A stretch of 64,000 nt of DNA, taken from the NCBI GenBank assembly GCA_016786705.1, contig JAEUVV010000006.1, positions 1-64,000 of the forward strand, written 5' to 3'. The notes below the pieces were generated by a model. The model searched no databases. It saw only the letters and a program-made list of their open reading frames with translations, and was not told the origin of the DNA. Shown piece by piece: positions 33,319 to 41,909 of the stretch. This stretch comes from Taibaiella sp. (GTDB taxonomy: Bacteria > Bacteroidota > Bacteroidia > Chitinophagales > Chitinophagaceae). Numbering within the stretch: the first letter of the stretch is position 1; each line of letters begins with the position of its first letter. Position numbers and translations under genes: made by a program.

Positions 33319-33912
33319 TTACATATTTTCCGCGATCACTTCTTTTACTTCAGGGATCATACGCTTCATCATCCCTTCAATACCCGATTTAAGGGTGATC
33401 ATAGAGGAAGGGCATCCGGAGCAGGAACCCTGCAGGGCCAGCTTCACGATACCATCATCGAAACCGATAAAGGTAATTGCACCGCCATCCATTTCAACAG
33501 CAGGTTTTACATAGTTTTCCAGCATTTCTTTAATACGGGTCACTACATCAACGTCCGCATCGGAGAATTGTTCTTCTTTACTTTCTTTTTTAGGTACCAA
33601 TTCCTCGTTAATCACCTCTTTACCCTCTTCCAGGTAAGCTTTCAGGAACTGGCGAATGGTAGGAATGATCTCTACCCATTCTGTATCCGCGGTTTTGGTA
33701 AGGGTAACAAAGTTACTGGCAATAAAAACGCCTCTTACAAACGGGAAAGCGAAAAGCGCCTGCGCCAAAGCAGAAGGTGCCGCATCTTTTTCTTCGGGGA
33801 AATCAATGCTCTTACCCGGGTACAACAGTTTGTTGGCCACAAACTTCATAGTTTCGGGATTAGGAGTCATCTCTGTATATATACTGATGATCATGTTACC
33901 AGTGTTCGACAT
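33319..33912 (-). CDS. Nfu/NifU-type iron-sulfur scaffold protein
   Basis: A 197-residue Fe-S carrier. An N-terminal Nfu domain (about 10-95: ISIYTEMTPNPETMKF) is joined by an acidic linker to the C-terminal NifU-like domain with the cluster-binding CSGC (Cys164 and Cys167). It delivers clusters to apoproteins in the cytosol. The domain order is that of eukaryotic NFU1 and many bacterial homologues. The gene stands alone; a -7-like TAGTTTTG lies at the complement of 33938-33945. Confidence 0.9.
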   Translation of the reverse strand: MSNTGNMIISIYTEMTPNPETMKFVANKLLYPGKSIDFPEEKDAAPSALAQALFAFPFVRGVFIASNFVTLTKTADTEWVEIIPTIRQFLKAYLEEGKEVINEELVPKKESKEEQFSDADVDVVTRIKEMLENYVKPAVEMDGGAITFIGFDDGIVKLALQGSCSGCPSSMITLKSGIEGMMKRMIPEVKEVIAENM

Positions 33913-34038
33913 AATGCTTAATTTATATAATATAGCACAAAACTAGCGAAAAAACAGCAGTCAAGATGCACAAAACTATGTTTTTACCGATGATATTTTT
34001 GATGCCTGCATAGACCAAAGCTATAAACAGGCTGCGGC

Positions 34039-34287
34039 CTATTTATCAATAGAGCCCATTACTTTTTGCGCAAAGCCGTTCAGGGCCTCACTTTCACGCA
34101 TGCCGGATTTTACCATTTCATGTACTTCCATAGCACCGCAGATATTCGTGATCAGTTCGCCGATCACGTTCAATTCCTCTTCAGTTAAGCCACGGGCTTC
34201 CGTGATCGCTTCCAATACCTCTAATGCCGCTTCCAGCTTTTCGGGACTGGTATTTTGATAGGCTTGTCTAATTATGGGTAATTTCAT
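34039..34287 (-). CDS. small helical protein, DUF6952-like
   Basis: An 82-residue, mostly helical cytoplasmic protein (MKLPIIRQAYQNTSPEKL, later GLTEEELNVIGELITNI and a single Cys near 50). I take it as the small DUF6952-type family that accompanies thioredoxin and peroxiredoxin genes in Bacteroidota; that name is from memory of context. It overlaps the thioredoxin gene by 20 bases, indicating translational coupling. Confidence 0.65.
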   Translation of the reverse strand: MKLPIIRQAYQNTSPEKLEAALEVLEAITEARGLTEEELNVIGELITNICGAMEVHEMVKSGMRESEALNGFAQKVMGSIDK

Positions 34288-34582
34288 CGACTAAAGTTTT
34301 TAAAGATTCTGCCTGGTTGGTTTGTACCTGGTTCACTAAAGCGCCTTTTTCAAAAGCCGCGAAGGTAGGTAAGTTGTCCACTTTCGCTAACTGGCGGGAA
34401 GCAGGCATTTTCTCAGCATCTACATAAACGAAAACCACGTTTTCATTTTCTGTAGCCAGTTTCTTGAATTTCGGTTTCATGATACGGCAGTTACCACACC
34501 AGGTAGCGCCATATTGAACCATTACTTTATCATTGCTGTTAACAATCTCCTGGAGATTATCTTCAGTAAGTTCCTGGAACAT
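34268..34582 (-). CDS. thioredoxin-family protein
   Basis: A 104-residue single-domain thioredoxin with the active site TWCGNC (Cys29 and Cys32) and the cis-proline in VDNLPTF near 74. The WCGNC site differs from the usual WCGPC, which often signals a dedicated partner. No signal peptide, so cytosolic. Next to a 2-Cys peroxiredoxin, it probably serves as that enzyme's reductant, an inference from context. It overlaps the small gene downstream. Confidence 0.88.
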   Translation of the reverse strand: MFQELTEDNLQEIVNSNDKVMVQYGATWCGNCRIMKPKFKKLATENENVVFVYVDAEKMPASRQLAKVDNLPTFAAFEKGALVNQVQTNQAESLKTLVDEITHN

Positions 34583-34617
34583 ATATTAAAATTTTCTTGA
34601 GTAACAGATATAAAAAA

Positions 34618-34657
34618 GCCATAGTGTTCCCAACACCATGTGTCGGAGCACTATGGC
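34618..34657 (-). terminator. terminator or attenuator between peroxiredoxin and thioredoxin genes
   Basis: A 13-pair stem with one G-T wobble (34618-34630 with 34645-34657) is followed on the minus strand by TTTTTTA. It lies just after the peroxiredoxin stop and may limit read-through into the thioredoxin gene. Confidence 0.7.
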
Positions 34658-34665
34658 ATTACCAA

Positions 34666-35298
34666 TTAGTTTTGGCTCAGGTATTCCGCAACACCGGCAC
34701 GGTTCGCGTTCATCGCCTGTTTACCTTCTTCCCAGTTTGCAGGGCATACTTCACCATGCTTTTGCACGTGCGCGTAAGCGTCGATCAAACGTAAATATTC
34801 GTTTACGTTACGGCCTACCGGCATATCGTTTACGCTTTCGTGGAATACTTTACCTTCTTCATCGATCAGGTAAGTAGCGCGGAAAGGCACATTACCACCA
34901 GAATATACCATTTCTTCATTTTCATCCATGCTGTATTCCGCATCCAGGATACCTAATTCCTGCGCTAACAAGCGGTGTGTATCTGCCAGAAGCGGGTAAG
35001 TGATCCCTTCAATACCGCCATTATCTTTCGCGGTGTTCAGCCATGCGAAGTGTACTTCAGGCGTATCGCAGGAAGCACCGATAACGATTGTATTTCTTTT
35101 TTCCAGTTCACCTAATGCAGCCTGGAACGCGTGTAATTCTGTTGGACATACAAAAGTGAAATCCTTCGGATACCAGAATAAAAGTACTTTTTTCTTGTTA
35201 TCTACTGCCTCTTTTAATACATTGATCCTGTACGTGTCACCCATTTCAGACATCGCGTCTACTGCAAGATTCGGGAACTTTTTACCTACTAAAGCCAT
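34666..35298 (-). CDS. 2-Cys peroxiredoxin (AhpC/TSA family)
   Basis: A 210-residue cytoplasmic thiol peroxidase. The peroxidatic Cys51 lies in DFTFVCPTE; the resolving Cys lies near 178 in GEVCPANW. The intervening Arg and the GLF-type core are present. It reduces hydrogen peroxide and organic peroxides. It is followed by a terminator-like hairpin and then the thioredoxin and small-helical genes, which suggests a partly coupled redox group. Confidence 0.92.
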   Translation of the reverse strand: MALVGKKFPNLAVDAMSEMGDTYRINVLKEAVDNKKKVLLFWYPKDFTFVCPTELHAFQAALGELEKRNTIVIGASCDTPEVHFAWLNTAKDNGGIEGITYPLLADTHRLLAQELGILDAEYSMDENEEMVYSGGNVPFRATYLIDEEGKVFHESVNDMPVGRNVNEYLRLIDAYAHVQKHGEVCPANWEEGKQAMNANRAGVAEYLSQN

Positions 35299-35341
35299 TT
35301 GTTTTTATTTTTAAACGTTATTGATTTTTATTTTACGGGTG

Positions 35342-35349
35342 CAAAGTTA
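35342..35349 (-). promoter_or_regulatory. candidate -7 box for the peroxiredoxin gene
   Basis: The minus strand reads TAACTTTG, a match to TAnnTTTG, 43 bases before the ATG. No good -33 box was found. Confidence 0.3.
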
Positions 35350-35493
35350 AACCAAGTTATTGCATTTGCCTATCGCATTCCTTTGTAATAATATAATCAA
35401 AATCTATTGAAATTTGATTAAAAGCTAGATAAAATCTATTTTAAATAAAAAACTTTAAATCAGGTGACCTCGTTTAAAAAGAAATAAAGCCAG

Positions 35494-35501
35494 TATTTTT
35501 G
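35494..35501 (+). promoter_or_regulatory. candidate -7 box for the alpha/beta hydrolase
   Basis: TATTTTTG fits the -7 consensus, 30 bases before the ATG at 35532. The -33 box is weak. Confidence 0.3.
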
Positions 35502-35531
35502 ATGGTTTATTAAGATTACAATTTTAAAAAA

Positions 35532-36929
35532 ATGAAGAAATATTGTTTGTCACTGCTGTTATTCATTGCCGCGCAGAGCGCCGTCGCTCAAAAAGAATTT
35601 GAAGGTGCCTGGTCCGGGATATTAAAAATACAGACCATGGAACTGGGACTGGTATTTAACATCAGGGATAATAACGGGAAACTGGAAGCTACCATGGACA
35701 GCCCCAACCAGGGTGCCAAAGGTATTCCTGTAAAATCTGTAAGTACACATAAAGACAGCATTTATATAGAAATGCCAGAGATACAGCTCGTATACAAAGG
35801 TGCATTACTTGACGCTGATCATATAAAAGGCAGCTTTGTCCAACGCGGGCAGTCTTTTGACCTAGACCTCAGCAAAACATTAACGCTAAAAAACAACAGG
35901 CCTCAGGAGCCGCAACCCCCATTCTCTTACCGGGAAGAAAAAATAAGCTTTGACAATAAGGCTGCCGGCATACAGTTAAGCGGTACCCTGACTTTACCAC
36001 AGGGCAAAGGCCCTTTTCCGGCAATCGTGCTGGTAAGCGGCAGCGGCCCGCAGGACCGGGATGAAAGCCTGCTCGGGCATAAACCATTCCTGGTGCTCGC
36101 CGACTATTTTACCCGTAATGGTTACGCGGTCTTAAGGTATGATGACCGGGGTGTAGCAGCATCCGGCGGCGAATTCGAGGGGGCTACCAGTGCTGATTTT
36201 GCTACCGATGCATGGGCTGCAGTACAGTTTTTGCAAACCCGGAAGGAGGTCAACAAAAAACGCGTTGGCATTATGGGCCATAGCGAAGGTGGCCTGATCG
36301 CTACCAAATTAGCGGCAGCACATAAAGAACTGGCCTATATCGTAATGCTGGCAGGGCCCGGCTTGCGGGGCGACCAGATCTTGCTACAGCAGCAGGAGCT
36401 CATTGCGAAAGCCAGCGGTGTACCTGATTCTACGGTTCAAAAATCTTTAACTTCCAACAAGAACATTTATGATATTATCAACGCCGGAGATAAAGACCCG
36501 AAAATTACGGCGCAGAAATTAAGACTTTACCTAAACGATGAGTTTAAGGAGGGAAGACTGCCCCATGAACCCGGAACAGCCAAAGACAGCGTGATCAACA
36601 CTTACCTACAGGCCGTTACTGAGCCCTGGATGACCTATTTTATCCAGTATGATCCACAGCCCGACCTGGCCAAAATAAAGATCCCGGTACTGGCCCTGGT
36701 GGGCGAAAAAGACCACCAGGTATTACCCCAATTTAATATCCCGGCTTTAAAAAGCGCTTTTGAAAAAGGAAACAACAAAAAAGCTACGGTATTAGAGCTT
36801 GAAGGCCTGAATCACCTGTTCCAGGAAGCGCAAACGGGCATGCCGCAGGAATATAGCTCAATCGAGCAGACTTTTTCGCCTGCCGCCATGACAACTATTT
36901 TGGACTGGCTGAATAAGCAAACAAAGTAA
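35532..36929 (+). CDS. secreted alpha/beta hydrolase with an N-terminal beta domain
   Basis: A 465-residue exported hydrolase. A signal peptide (ending AVAQ at 17-20) is followed by a beta-rich domain (about 24-120: GAWSGIL through GSFVQRGQSF) that I also see at the N-terminus of the S9 peptidase at 56182. The alpha/beta hydrolase domain starts near 145. It carries GSGPQDRDES, the nucleophile Ser251 in GHSEGG, an Asp in GEKDHQV and the His in GLNHLFQE. It is probably a serine peptidase or esterase in the periplasm or at the surface. The gene stands alone. Confidence 0.8.
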   Translation: MKKYCLSLLLFIAAQSAVAQKEFEGAWSGILKIQTMELGLVFNIRDNNGKLEATMDSPNQGAKGIPVKSVSTHKDSIYIEMPEIQLVYKGALLDADHIKGSFVQRGQSFDLDLSKTLTLKNNRPQEPQPPFSYREEKISFDNKAAGIQLSGTLTLPQGKGPFPAIVLVSGSGPQDRDESLLGHKPFLVLADYFTRNGYAVLRYDDRGVAASGGEFEGATSADFATDAWAAVQFLQTRKEVNKKRVGIMGHSEGGLIATKLAAAHKELAYIVMLAGPGLRGDQILLQQQELIAKASGVPDSTVQKSLTSNKNIYDIINAGDKDPKITAQKLRLYLNDEFKEGRLPHEPGTAKDSVINTYLQAVTEPWMTYFIQYDPQPDLAKIKIPVLALVGEKDHQVLPQFNIPALKSAFEKGNNKKATVLELEGLNHLFQEAQTGMPQEYSSIEQTFSPAAMTTILDWLNKQTK

Positions 36930-37013
36930 TAAGAAACAGTCCTTTAAAAATTAAACGCTTGTCACACATTGAACTGGTCGACCTCTTCAATAAACTCAGG
37001 GTGACATAACCAG

Positions 37014-37079
37014 GTGTCATGCTGAGCCTGTCGAAGCATAGCTATTCAGTACTACCCTTCGACAGGCTCTGGGTGATAC
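37014..37079. repeat. inverted repeat containing the dispersed GAGCCTGTCGAAG unit
   Basis: GAGCCTGTCGAAG (37024-37036) and its perfect reverse complement (37057-37069) are separated by 20 bases, with imperfect arm extensions on both sides. Related fragments occur at 40474-40580 and 61866-61888, so this is a dispersed intergenic repeat family. Confidence 0.6.
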
Positions 37080-37121
37080 TTCAGACGATTTTAGACTAGC
37101 CTATGCTACAGGTAAAATAAT

Positions 37122-37154
37122 GCAAAACGGATCAGGGTTACTGATCCGTTTTGC
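37122..37154 (-). terminator. terminator after the Wzi-like gene
   Basis: A perfect 14-bp stem (37122-37135 with 37141-37154) with a five-base loop begins at the stop codon of the minus-strand gene. Confidence 0.7.
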
Positions 37155-38866
37155 TATTTATAATCATAAATACTTCTTGAAATATTCCAGCGCAACCCGC
37201 CATAACCGTAGATCCTGGCCGTTGCGGGCTGGTCCTCGTTACTTAGGGTAAGAATACCACCGGCTTCTAAAAACAGGTTAGGCCTTAACTCATAAGCTCC
37301 ATTAATATTGCCCCAGACCATTTTTCTTTGGATGCCCGTCAACATGGGGTATTCCTTATTATTGGCAAAAGCCCTGTTTGTAGCCGGCTGATAGATCCCC
37401 GACCCCACATAAGTGCCGGCCGGGTTATCGCCATATACCGCATACACGCCACGGCCTTCAATAGTCCATAAGGGCGCAGGCTGGTACCTGAGCCGGGCAA
37501 TGACTTCCATAAAATTATTGCCCAAAGGATGGGCCATAGGTTGATTGTAATGAGCAAAGGCAGCCGCGCTATCGGTAGCCGGCGCATAAGTAAACGGGCG
37601 TACCGCGTTAAACTCCAGCTGCCCGTCCAGGTTTTTCAGCGTGGCCACATCATAATACTTCAATCCCAGTTGCACTCCGTATTGATTTTTCCAGGAACCC
37701 TGCCCGATGCTGCCCAGGTTCAGTTTATCCAGGAAAGCCTGGCCATACAGCTGCACCCCGTTTACAGGCAGCGCCTTAAACTGAAAGCCCCAGGCATTAT
37801 TACGGGCATCATCATTGAGCTGGTGCGCAATACTTTGATAACCTATAACCGGCACAAAAATACCTGCCGGCATTTTATTCCCTTTTGAAAAAACAGTACT
37901 TTCAAAAATGCCTACGCTCAACCAGGAAGCGGGTACATAATTTAATTGGTGCACCGCAGCGTATTGCTTCGGCAATAAGCCGTCACCTGCTGTTTGTCTT
38001 ACTTCATTATTTGCGATCTGCTCCAGGATCACACTTTCATAAAAGAATTTTTTCCAGTTGGCCCTTAAGCGTACAAAAGTCGCCGGGGCAGTGTTATTAG
38101 ATAATACCAGGCTCCTGATCCCAAAGCCCACCTGTTGTTTATCATATCCGAAGGTGATCGTCGCGTGATCCTGCACCAGAGCAAAATCCACATAACCACG
38201 GGCCAGGAAGATATCAAAGGTCTCGCCGTTTTTTGCCGCGTAAGGGGTACCGGGAAACTGGCCCCGGTGCCTGCCGACCCAACTGTTGAGGTAACCGGGT
38301 ATCCTTTCCTGGTTATCGGCGAGCATGGTATAGAAGCCAACCCGGTCAGTGATACGCCCTCTTAGTTCAAGTCCCCGGGTATTAATGTACCGCACACTTT
38401 CATCAGCCACATCATAACCGGCCTGGAGATATAAAACAGGATTTACGGAAAGAAAAAAATCATCCGTTTCCACGTTTACCAGGTCCGTTTGGGTTTGATA
38501 AAAATATTTCAGGATGGGCTTTTTAGAGCGTACAAAGCCCGACTCTCCCGAAGCGTTCTCATGCCACTCGCCGCTGATGCTGATTGCCCGGTTGATATTG
38601 AATTCATCTATACTATTGGTCGTTAAGCGGCCTACCCGCGCATCCCGGCCTAAATCACCCAGGTAACGCACCAGCGCCTTACGGGATAAAGGTTGCATAG
38701 CAGTATTGAAGTCCGAACTAAGGATACCGGTTTTGGTTTCCAAACGATCGGCCAGGTGGTATTCCGGGCTGCCCGGATCCAGGTAAGTCGTCTGGGCCTG
38801 CACCCTTAAGGTAAGGCTTCCCAAAGCCAGCAATGATAAAAAGTTCTTTTGTAAATTTTTCCTCAT
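37154..38866 (-). CDS. Wzi-like capsule-assembly outer-membrane protein
   Basis: A 570-residue exported protein, probably an outer-membrane beta barrel. The signal peptide ends at VQAQ (22-25). The body is made of alternating amphipathic strands rich in Tyr, Gly and Asn. The region YDKQQVGFGIRSLVLSNN with a following PATFVRLRANW resembles the conserved core of the Wzi family, which holds capsule at the surface. The last strand ends SIYDYK. Context does not help: the neighbours are an esterase and a PH-like protein, and the glycan island is over 20 kb away. It could also be another porin-like protein. Confidence 0.65.
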   Translation of the reverse strand: MRKNLQKNFLSLLALGSLTLRVQAQTTYLDPGSPEYHLADRLETKTGILSSDFNTAMQPLSRKALVRYLGDLGRDARVGRLTTNSIDEFNINRAISISGEWHENASGESGFVRSKKPILKYFYQTQTDLVNVETDDFFLSVNPVLYLQAGYDVADESVRYINTRGLELRGRITDRVGFYTMLADNQERIPGYLNSWVGRHRGQFPGTPYAAKNGETFDIFLARGYVDFALVQDHATITFGYDKQQVGFGIRSLVLSNNTAPATFVRLRANWKKFFYESVILEQIANNEVRQTAGDGLLPKQYAAVHQLNYVPASWLSVGIFESTVFSKGNKMPAGIFVPVIGYQSIAHQLNDDARNNAWGFQFKALPVNGVQLYGQAFLDKLNLGSIGQGSWKNQYGVQLGLKYYDVATLKNLDGQLEFNAVRPFTYAPATDSAAAFAHYNQPMAHPLGNNFMEVIARLRYQPAPLWTIEGRGVYAVYGDNPAGTYVGSGIYQPATNRAFANNKEYPMLTGIQRKMVWGNINGAYELRPNLFLEAGGILTLSNEDQPATARIYGYGGLRWNISRSIYDYK

Positions 38867-39011
38867 GATTAGTTGTTCAAAGCAAAATCAATGATCCTTT
38901 GCGATTGGCAATCCCTGCAAATGTATTCAAAATTCGCTAAATATGTAAGGGCAACAGGTTATAGAAAAGTATTGCTTTATCTCCAGGTACCATATACCTC
39001 AACTCTTTTAC

Positions 39012-39566
39012 TTAATTGTATTCCAGGTTCATTTGTACGTGGATACCGGCACGTTCCAGCGCGTATTGAAAATCTTCTATAGTTTGTTTCGTAAAATTTT
39101 CATCAAAGGCATCCAGCTGCAGGTAAGCGCAATAAAAACGTTGTTTCCCCGAAGCTATTTTTACTTCAATATAATTTGAGCCGAACAGTGTAAAAAAACT
39201 GCTCCATCCCCTGCGTTGCTTATCGATGCTTACCGATTCGATATCATTTAATTTAATCACTTCAAATTTCCGGAATGGCCAATTGGGATTGATGACACAA
39301 CATTTCCCTTCAACGAGTGCAAAGCAGCAACAGTGCCAGGCATTCACCAGGTAAGCGATAAAAAAATAAGGTAATAACAGAAGCAACCAGGGGCTCCAAT
39401 ACATCATTATAAACCCGGATGATATTAAAGCAGTGCCGATCAAAGCTATAAATAAAGGAAGCCATGCCCCTATGGGACTGTAGAAAATGTTCGCATCCGG
39501 ATAACCTCTGCGGAGCAGTATCCGGTCTACGCGCTTATCACGTAACTCCTGTATAGGAATGATCAT
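39012..39566 (-). CDS. PH-domain-like two-helix membrane protein
   Basis: A 184-residue inner-membrane protein. Two adjacent hydrophobic segments (about 33-53 and 57-77) are followed by a beta-rich cytoplasmic part (about 85-165), with FRKFEVIKLNDIESVSIDK and NYIEVKI strands like bacterial PH domains. A short helix ends the protein. I do not recognise the exact family and give no function. Its ATG abuts the stop of the upstream esterase gene with no spacer, so the two are translationally coupled. Confidence 0.6.
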   Translation of the reverse strand: MIIPIQELRDKRVDRILLRRGYPDANIFYSPIGAWLPLFIALIGTALISSGFIMMYWSPWLLLLLPYFFIAYLVNAWHCCCFALVEGKCCVINPNWPFRKFEVIKLNDIESVSIDKQRRGWSSFFTLFGSNYIEVKIASGKQRFYCAYLQLDAFDENFTKQTIEDFQYALERAGIHVQMNLEYN

Positions 39567-40385
39567 TTATTTGTGTTTAAAGGTCCAGATCAGTGCTTTC
39601 TTTTTAGTTGCTTTATAGATAGTGCTATGCTTTTCACCGGGCTCGTCAGAGTATACCCACTTCAGCTGTGGCAGATTTTGTTCTTTCAATATTCTGGATA
39701 ATGGACGGGTATATTTATAAATGTCTTTAGTCCCTGATCCGGCAAACCAAACCGTCACTTCTTTATTAGGCAATGCTGTCATATGTTCCTTTGCAGTTTT
39801 AACCAGGTGCCCGTTATTCCACCACAAAGAAGGGTCCATTGCTATATAATAATCAAACATACCTGGCTGCAAAAGGAATGTTTCCACAATGAAAAGACCG
39901 GCAAGCGATTCTCCTATGATCCCTTTTTGGCCGGAGGTACGGTAACGCTTACTGATCTCCGGGAACAGCTCATCGTTGATAAATGCGCGGAACTGCGCAG
40001 CCCCATCGCTAAGCGGCGCCAGCACCGAATCTTTTTTTACTTCAGAAGGCCCGGTAAGATCTCTTCTCCTGTTCGTATTTTCAATCCCTACCAGGATCAC
40101 AGGCGGTATACTGTTCGTGGCCATCAGTTCCGACAGGGTTTCCGCGATATGCGGAAAATCTTCAAGGGTGCCGCCATCTGGCATATACATCACAAAAAAA
40201 GAATCTGTTCCTGCGGCATAAGCCGGCGGTGTCCAGATATTGATACGCCGGGACTCTTTCAATATTTCAGAATGAATCTCAAGACTATCGTATTTCAGTA
40301 TAAAAGGTCCCGGGGCAATGGTTTTACCGGTAACGTGTAAATGAACCAAAAAAAATCCCAGGAAAGCAAAAAGCAACTGTTTCAT
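39567..40385 (-). CDS. secreted esterase of the Fes/IroE/esterase D-like family
   Basis: A 272-residue exported alpha/beta hydrolase. After a signal peptide (about 1-19) come PPAYAAGTDSFFVMYMPDGG, GIENTNRRRD, the nucleophile elbow GESLAG and MDPSLWWNN, the usual order in this esterase family. Members hydrolyse siderophore, S-formylglutathione or acyl esters; which applies here is unknown. A final GEKHSTIY probably supplies the His. The gene is co-transcribed with the PH-like membrane protein. Confidence 0.82.
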   Translation of the reverse strand: MKQLLFAFLGFFLVHLHVTGKTIAPGPFILKYDSLEIHSEILKESRRINIWTPPAYAAGTDSFFVMYMPDGGTLEDFPHIAETLSELMATNSIPPVILVGIENTNRRRDLTGPSEVKKDSVLAPLSDGAAQFRAFINDELFPEISKRYRTSGQKGIIGESLAGLFIVETFLLQPGMFDYYIAMDPSLWWNNGHLVKTAKEHMTALPNKEVTVWFAGSGTKDIYKYTRPLSRILKEQNLPQLKWVYSDEPGEKHSTIYKATKKKALIWTFKHK

Positions 40386-40473
40386 CGTCAGTATTTTAAA
40401 AAATGCCTATAAAGCTAAGACAATTTCGGGTACCGGATTAACTGACACAGGATTGATGTTACTTTAGAACAAA

Positions 40474-40585
40474 CATGCTTCGCCGAAGCTCAGGAAGACA
40501 TCCATATCTTGCGGTTCTCCTGAGCCTGTTGAAGGATAGAAAGAAGATCAAAAACAGCATACTGCGACTGGCTCAACAGGACTTC
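40474..40585. repeat. degenerate dispersed repeat fragments
   Basis: The 291-base gap 40386-40676 contains CCTGAGCCTGTTGAAGG (40519-40535), its inverse GGCTCAACAGG (40570-40580) and the small palindrome GCTTCGCCGAAGC (40477-40489). These are diverged versions of the GAGCCTGTCGAAG repeat. No gene is present in the gap. Confidence 0.5.
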
Positions 40586-40676
40586 TTTCCGGCACTTCGG
40601 GCGCAATGATTTGAGATTGCGCTACTCTGCCAATGCTCCGATGGAAATACAGTAATTAACAACTAGCAATTGATAA

Positions 40677-41228
40677 TTAGTTGATCGTCCACATGGGTTT
40701 GGTCTTCAGGATCTTTTTATGCACCGGGCAATCCTCTGTATGGGCACCTTTCAGGTAGCCGATGCTCATCAGGAATTCATTTACGATTTCACCACCGGTG
40801 AATTTAAAAGTCTTTTTGAAAAGCTTCACCCACTCTTCTTTTGGTTTGGGATGATGGTATTCCAGCCATTTCTCAAAAGAGCCATATTCTTTTTGCAAGG
40901 TTAAAATAGTACGCGCGTTTTCGATCGCCGCGTTTACTTTTAACCTATTGCGAATAATACCGGCATCGTTCAATAAGCGCTCCCGGTCTGCTTCTGTATA
41001 AGCAGCAATTTTCTTTATATTAAAATTACTATACGCTTTGCGGAAGCTTGCTTCCTTTTTTAAAATGGTTTCCCAGCTCAGGCCGGCCTGGTTGATTTCC
41101 AGGATCAGGCGGCCCAGCAATTCATTGTCATCATGGATCGGGAACCCGTAGTGGTTATCATGATAATTTTTGTGCAGCGCTTTCTTTTCAGCCACCTGCA
41201 TGTTTTCTATTGCTTTACAGTAAGACAT
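40677..41228 (-). CDS. tag: DNA-3-methyladenine glycosylase I
   Basis: A base-excision repair glycosylase that removes 3-methyladenine from DNA. The 183 residues show the N-terminal zinc ligands Cys4 and the His in NYHD, the pocket region IHDDNELLGRLILEINQAGLSWETIL with the catalytic Glu, and a C-terminal HTEDCPVH zinc motif. It ends normally. It is the last gene of the TetR-led minus-strand operon. Confidence 0.92.
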   Translation of the reverse strand: MSYCKAIENMQVAEKKALHKNYHDNHYGFPIHDDNELLGRLILEINQAGLSWETILKKEASFRKAYSNFNIKKIAAYTEADRERLLNDAGIIRNRLKVNAAIENARTILTLQKEYGSFEKWLEYHHPKPKEEWVKLFKKTFKFTGGEIVNEFLMSIGYLKGAHTEDCPVHKKILKTKPMWTIN

Positions 41229-41252
41229 AAGTAGTTTAATTCGTTTTTCCGG

Positions 41253-41903
41253 CTATAGTGCCGCGAGCGCTTTAATATCACTGATCTCCAAAACCGGATT
41301 AGGATACCCTTTATCAATCGTATTGATCATCGCCTGCGCTACCTGGTGTAAAGTTAAAGTTTGTGCCGGAAGTATCAGCGGAAATAAAGCAATGAGCGGT
41401 TTGAAAAACCAGCGCACGTTTTGCTGCCCTTTTACCGGCTTCATGAAACCGGGACGGAAATTATATTGCGCCCTGAATCCCAGTTCCATCAATTTATCCT
41501 CCGTTCTACCCTTAACCCTTTGCCACATTTGCTTACCTTCTGTACGGGTATGCGTACCCGATACAAAATTAAACACCATAGCCGGGTTAAGCTTTATTAA
41601 TGCCTGCGCGAAATTGATGGTGGTATCATAAGTAATAAAACTATAATCCGCCTCATTCATGCCTATAGAACTGATACCGGCACAATAAAAACAGGCATCA
41701 TAAGCAGCCAATGGCTCGGCCACAGTCCCCAGCTGATTAAAATCCTTCAGGATCAATTCTTTTAATTTGGGATGCTGCCTGCCGAGAGGTCTGCGCCCGA
41801 TCACCAGTACAGATTCGATCTCCGGGCTTTCCAGGCAGTGGAGCAGCACTCCTTCGCCTACCATACCGGTCGCGCCGGTAATGATCACTTTATACGTTTT
41901 CAT
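41253..41903 (-). CDS. NAD(P)-binding atypical short-chain reductase-like protein
   Basis: A 216-residue protein with an N-terminal Rossmann motif TGATGMVGEG (10-19) and a conserved IGRRPLG loop, as in atypical extended SDR/NmrA-like proteins. A Tyr-x-x-x-Lys dyad is not convincing, so it may bind NAD(P) without classical SDR catalysis. It starts six bases after the stop of the MBL hydrolase, so it is clearly operonic. Confidence 0.75.
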   Translation of the reverse strand: MKTYKVIITGATGMVGEGVLLHCLESPEIESVLVIGRRPLGRQHPKLKELILKDFNQLGTVAEPLAAYDACFYCAGISSIGMNEADYSFITYDTTINFAQALIKLNPAMVFNFVSGTHTRTEGKQMWQRVKGRTEDKLMELGFRAQYNFRPGFMKPVKGQQNVRWFFKPLIALFPLILPAQTLTLHQVAQAMINTIDKGYPNPVLEISDIKALAAL

Positions 41904-41909
41904 TTCGTT

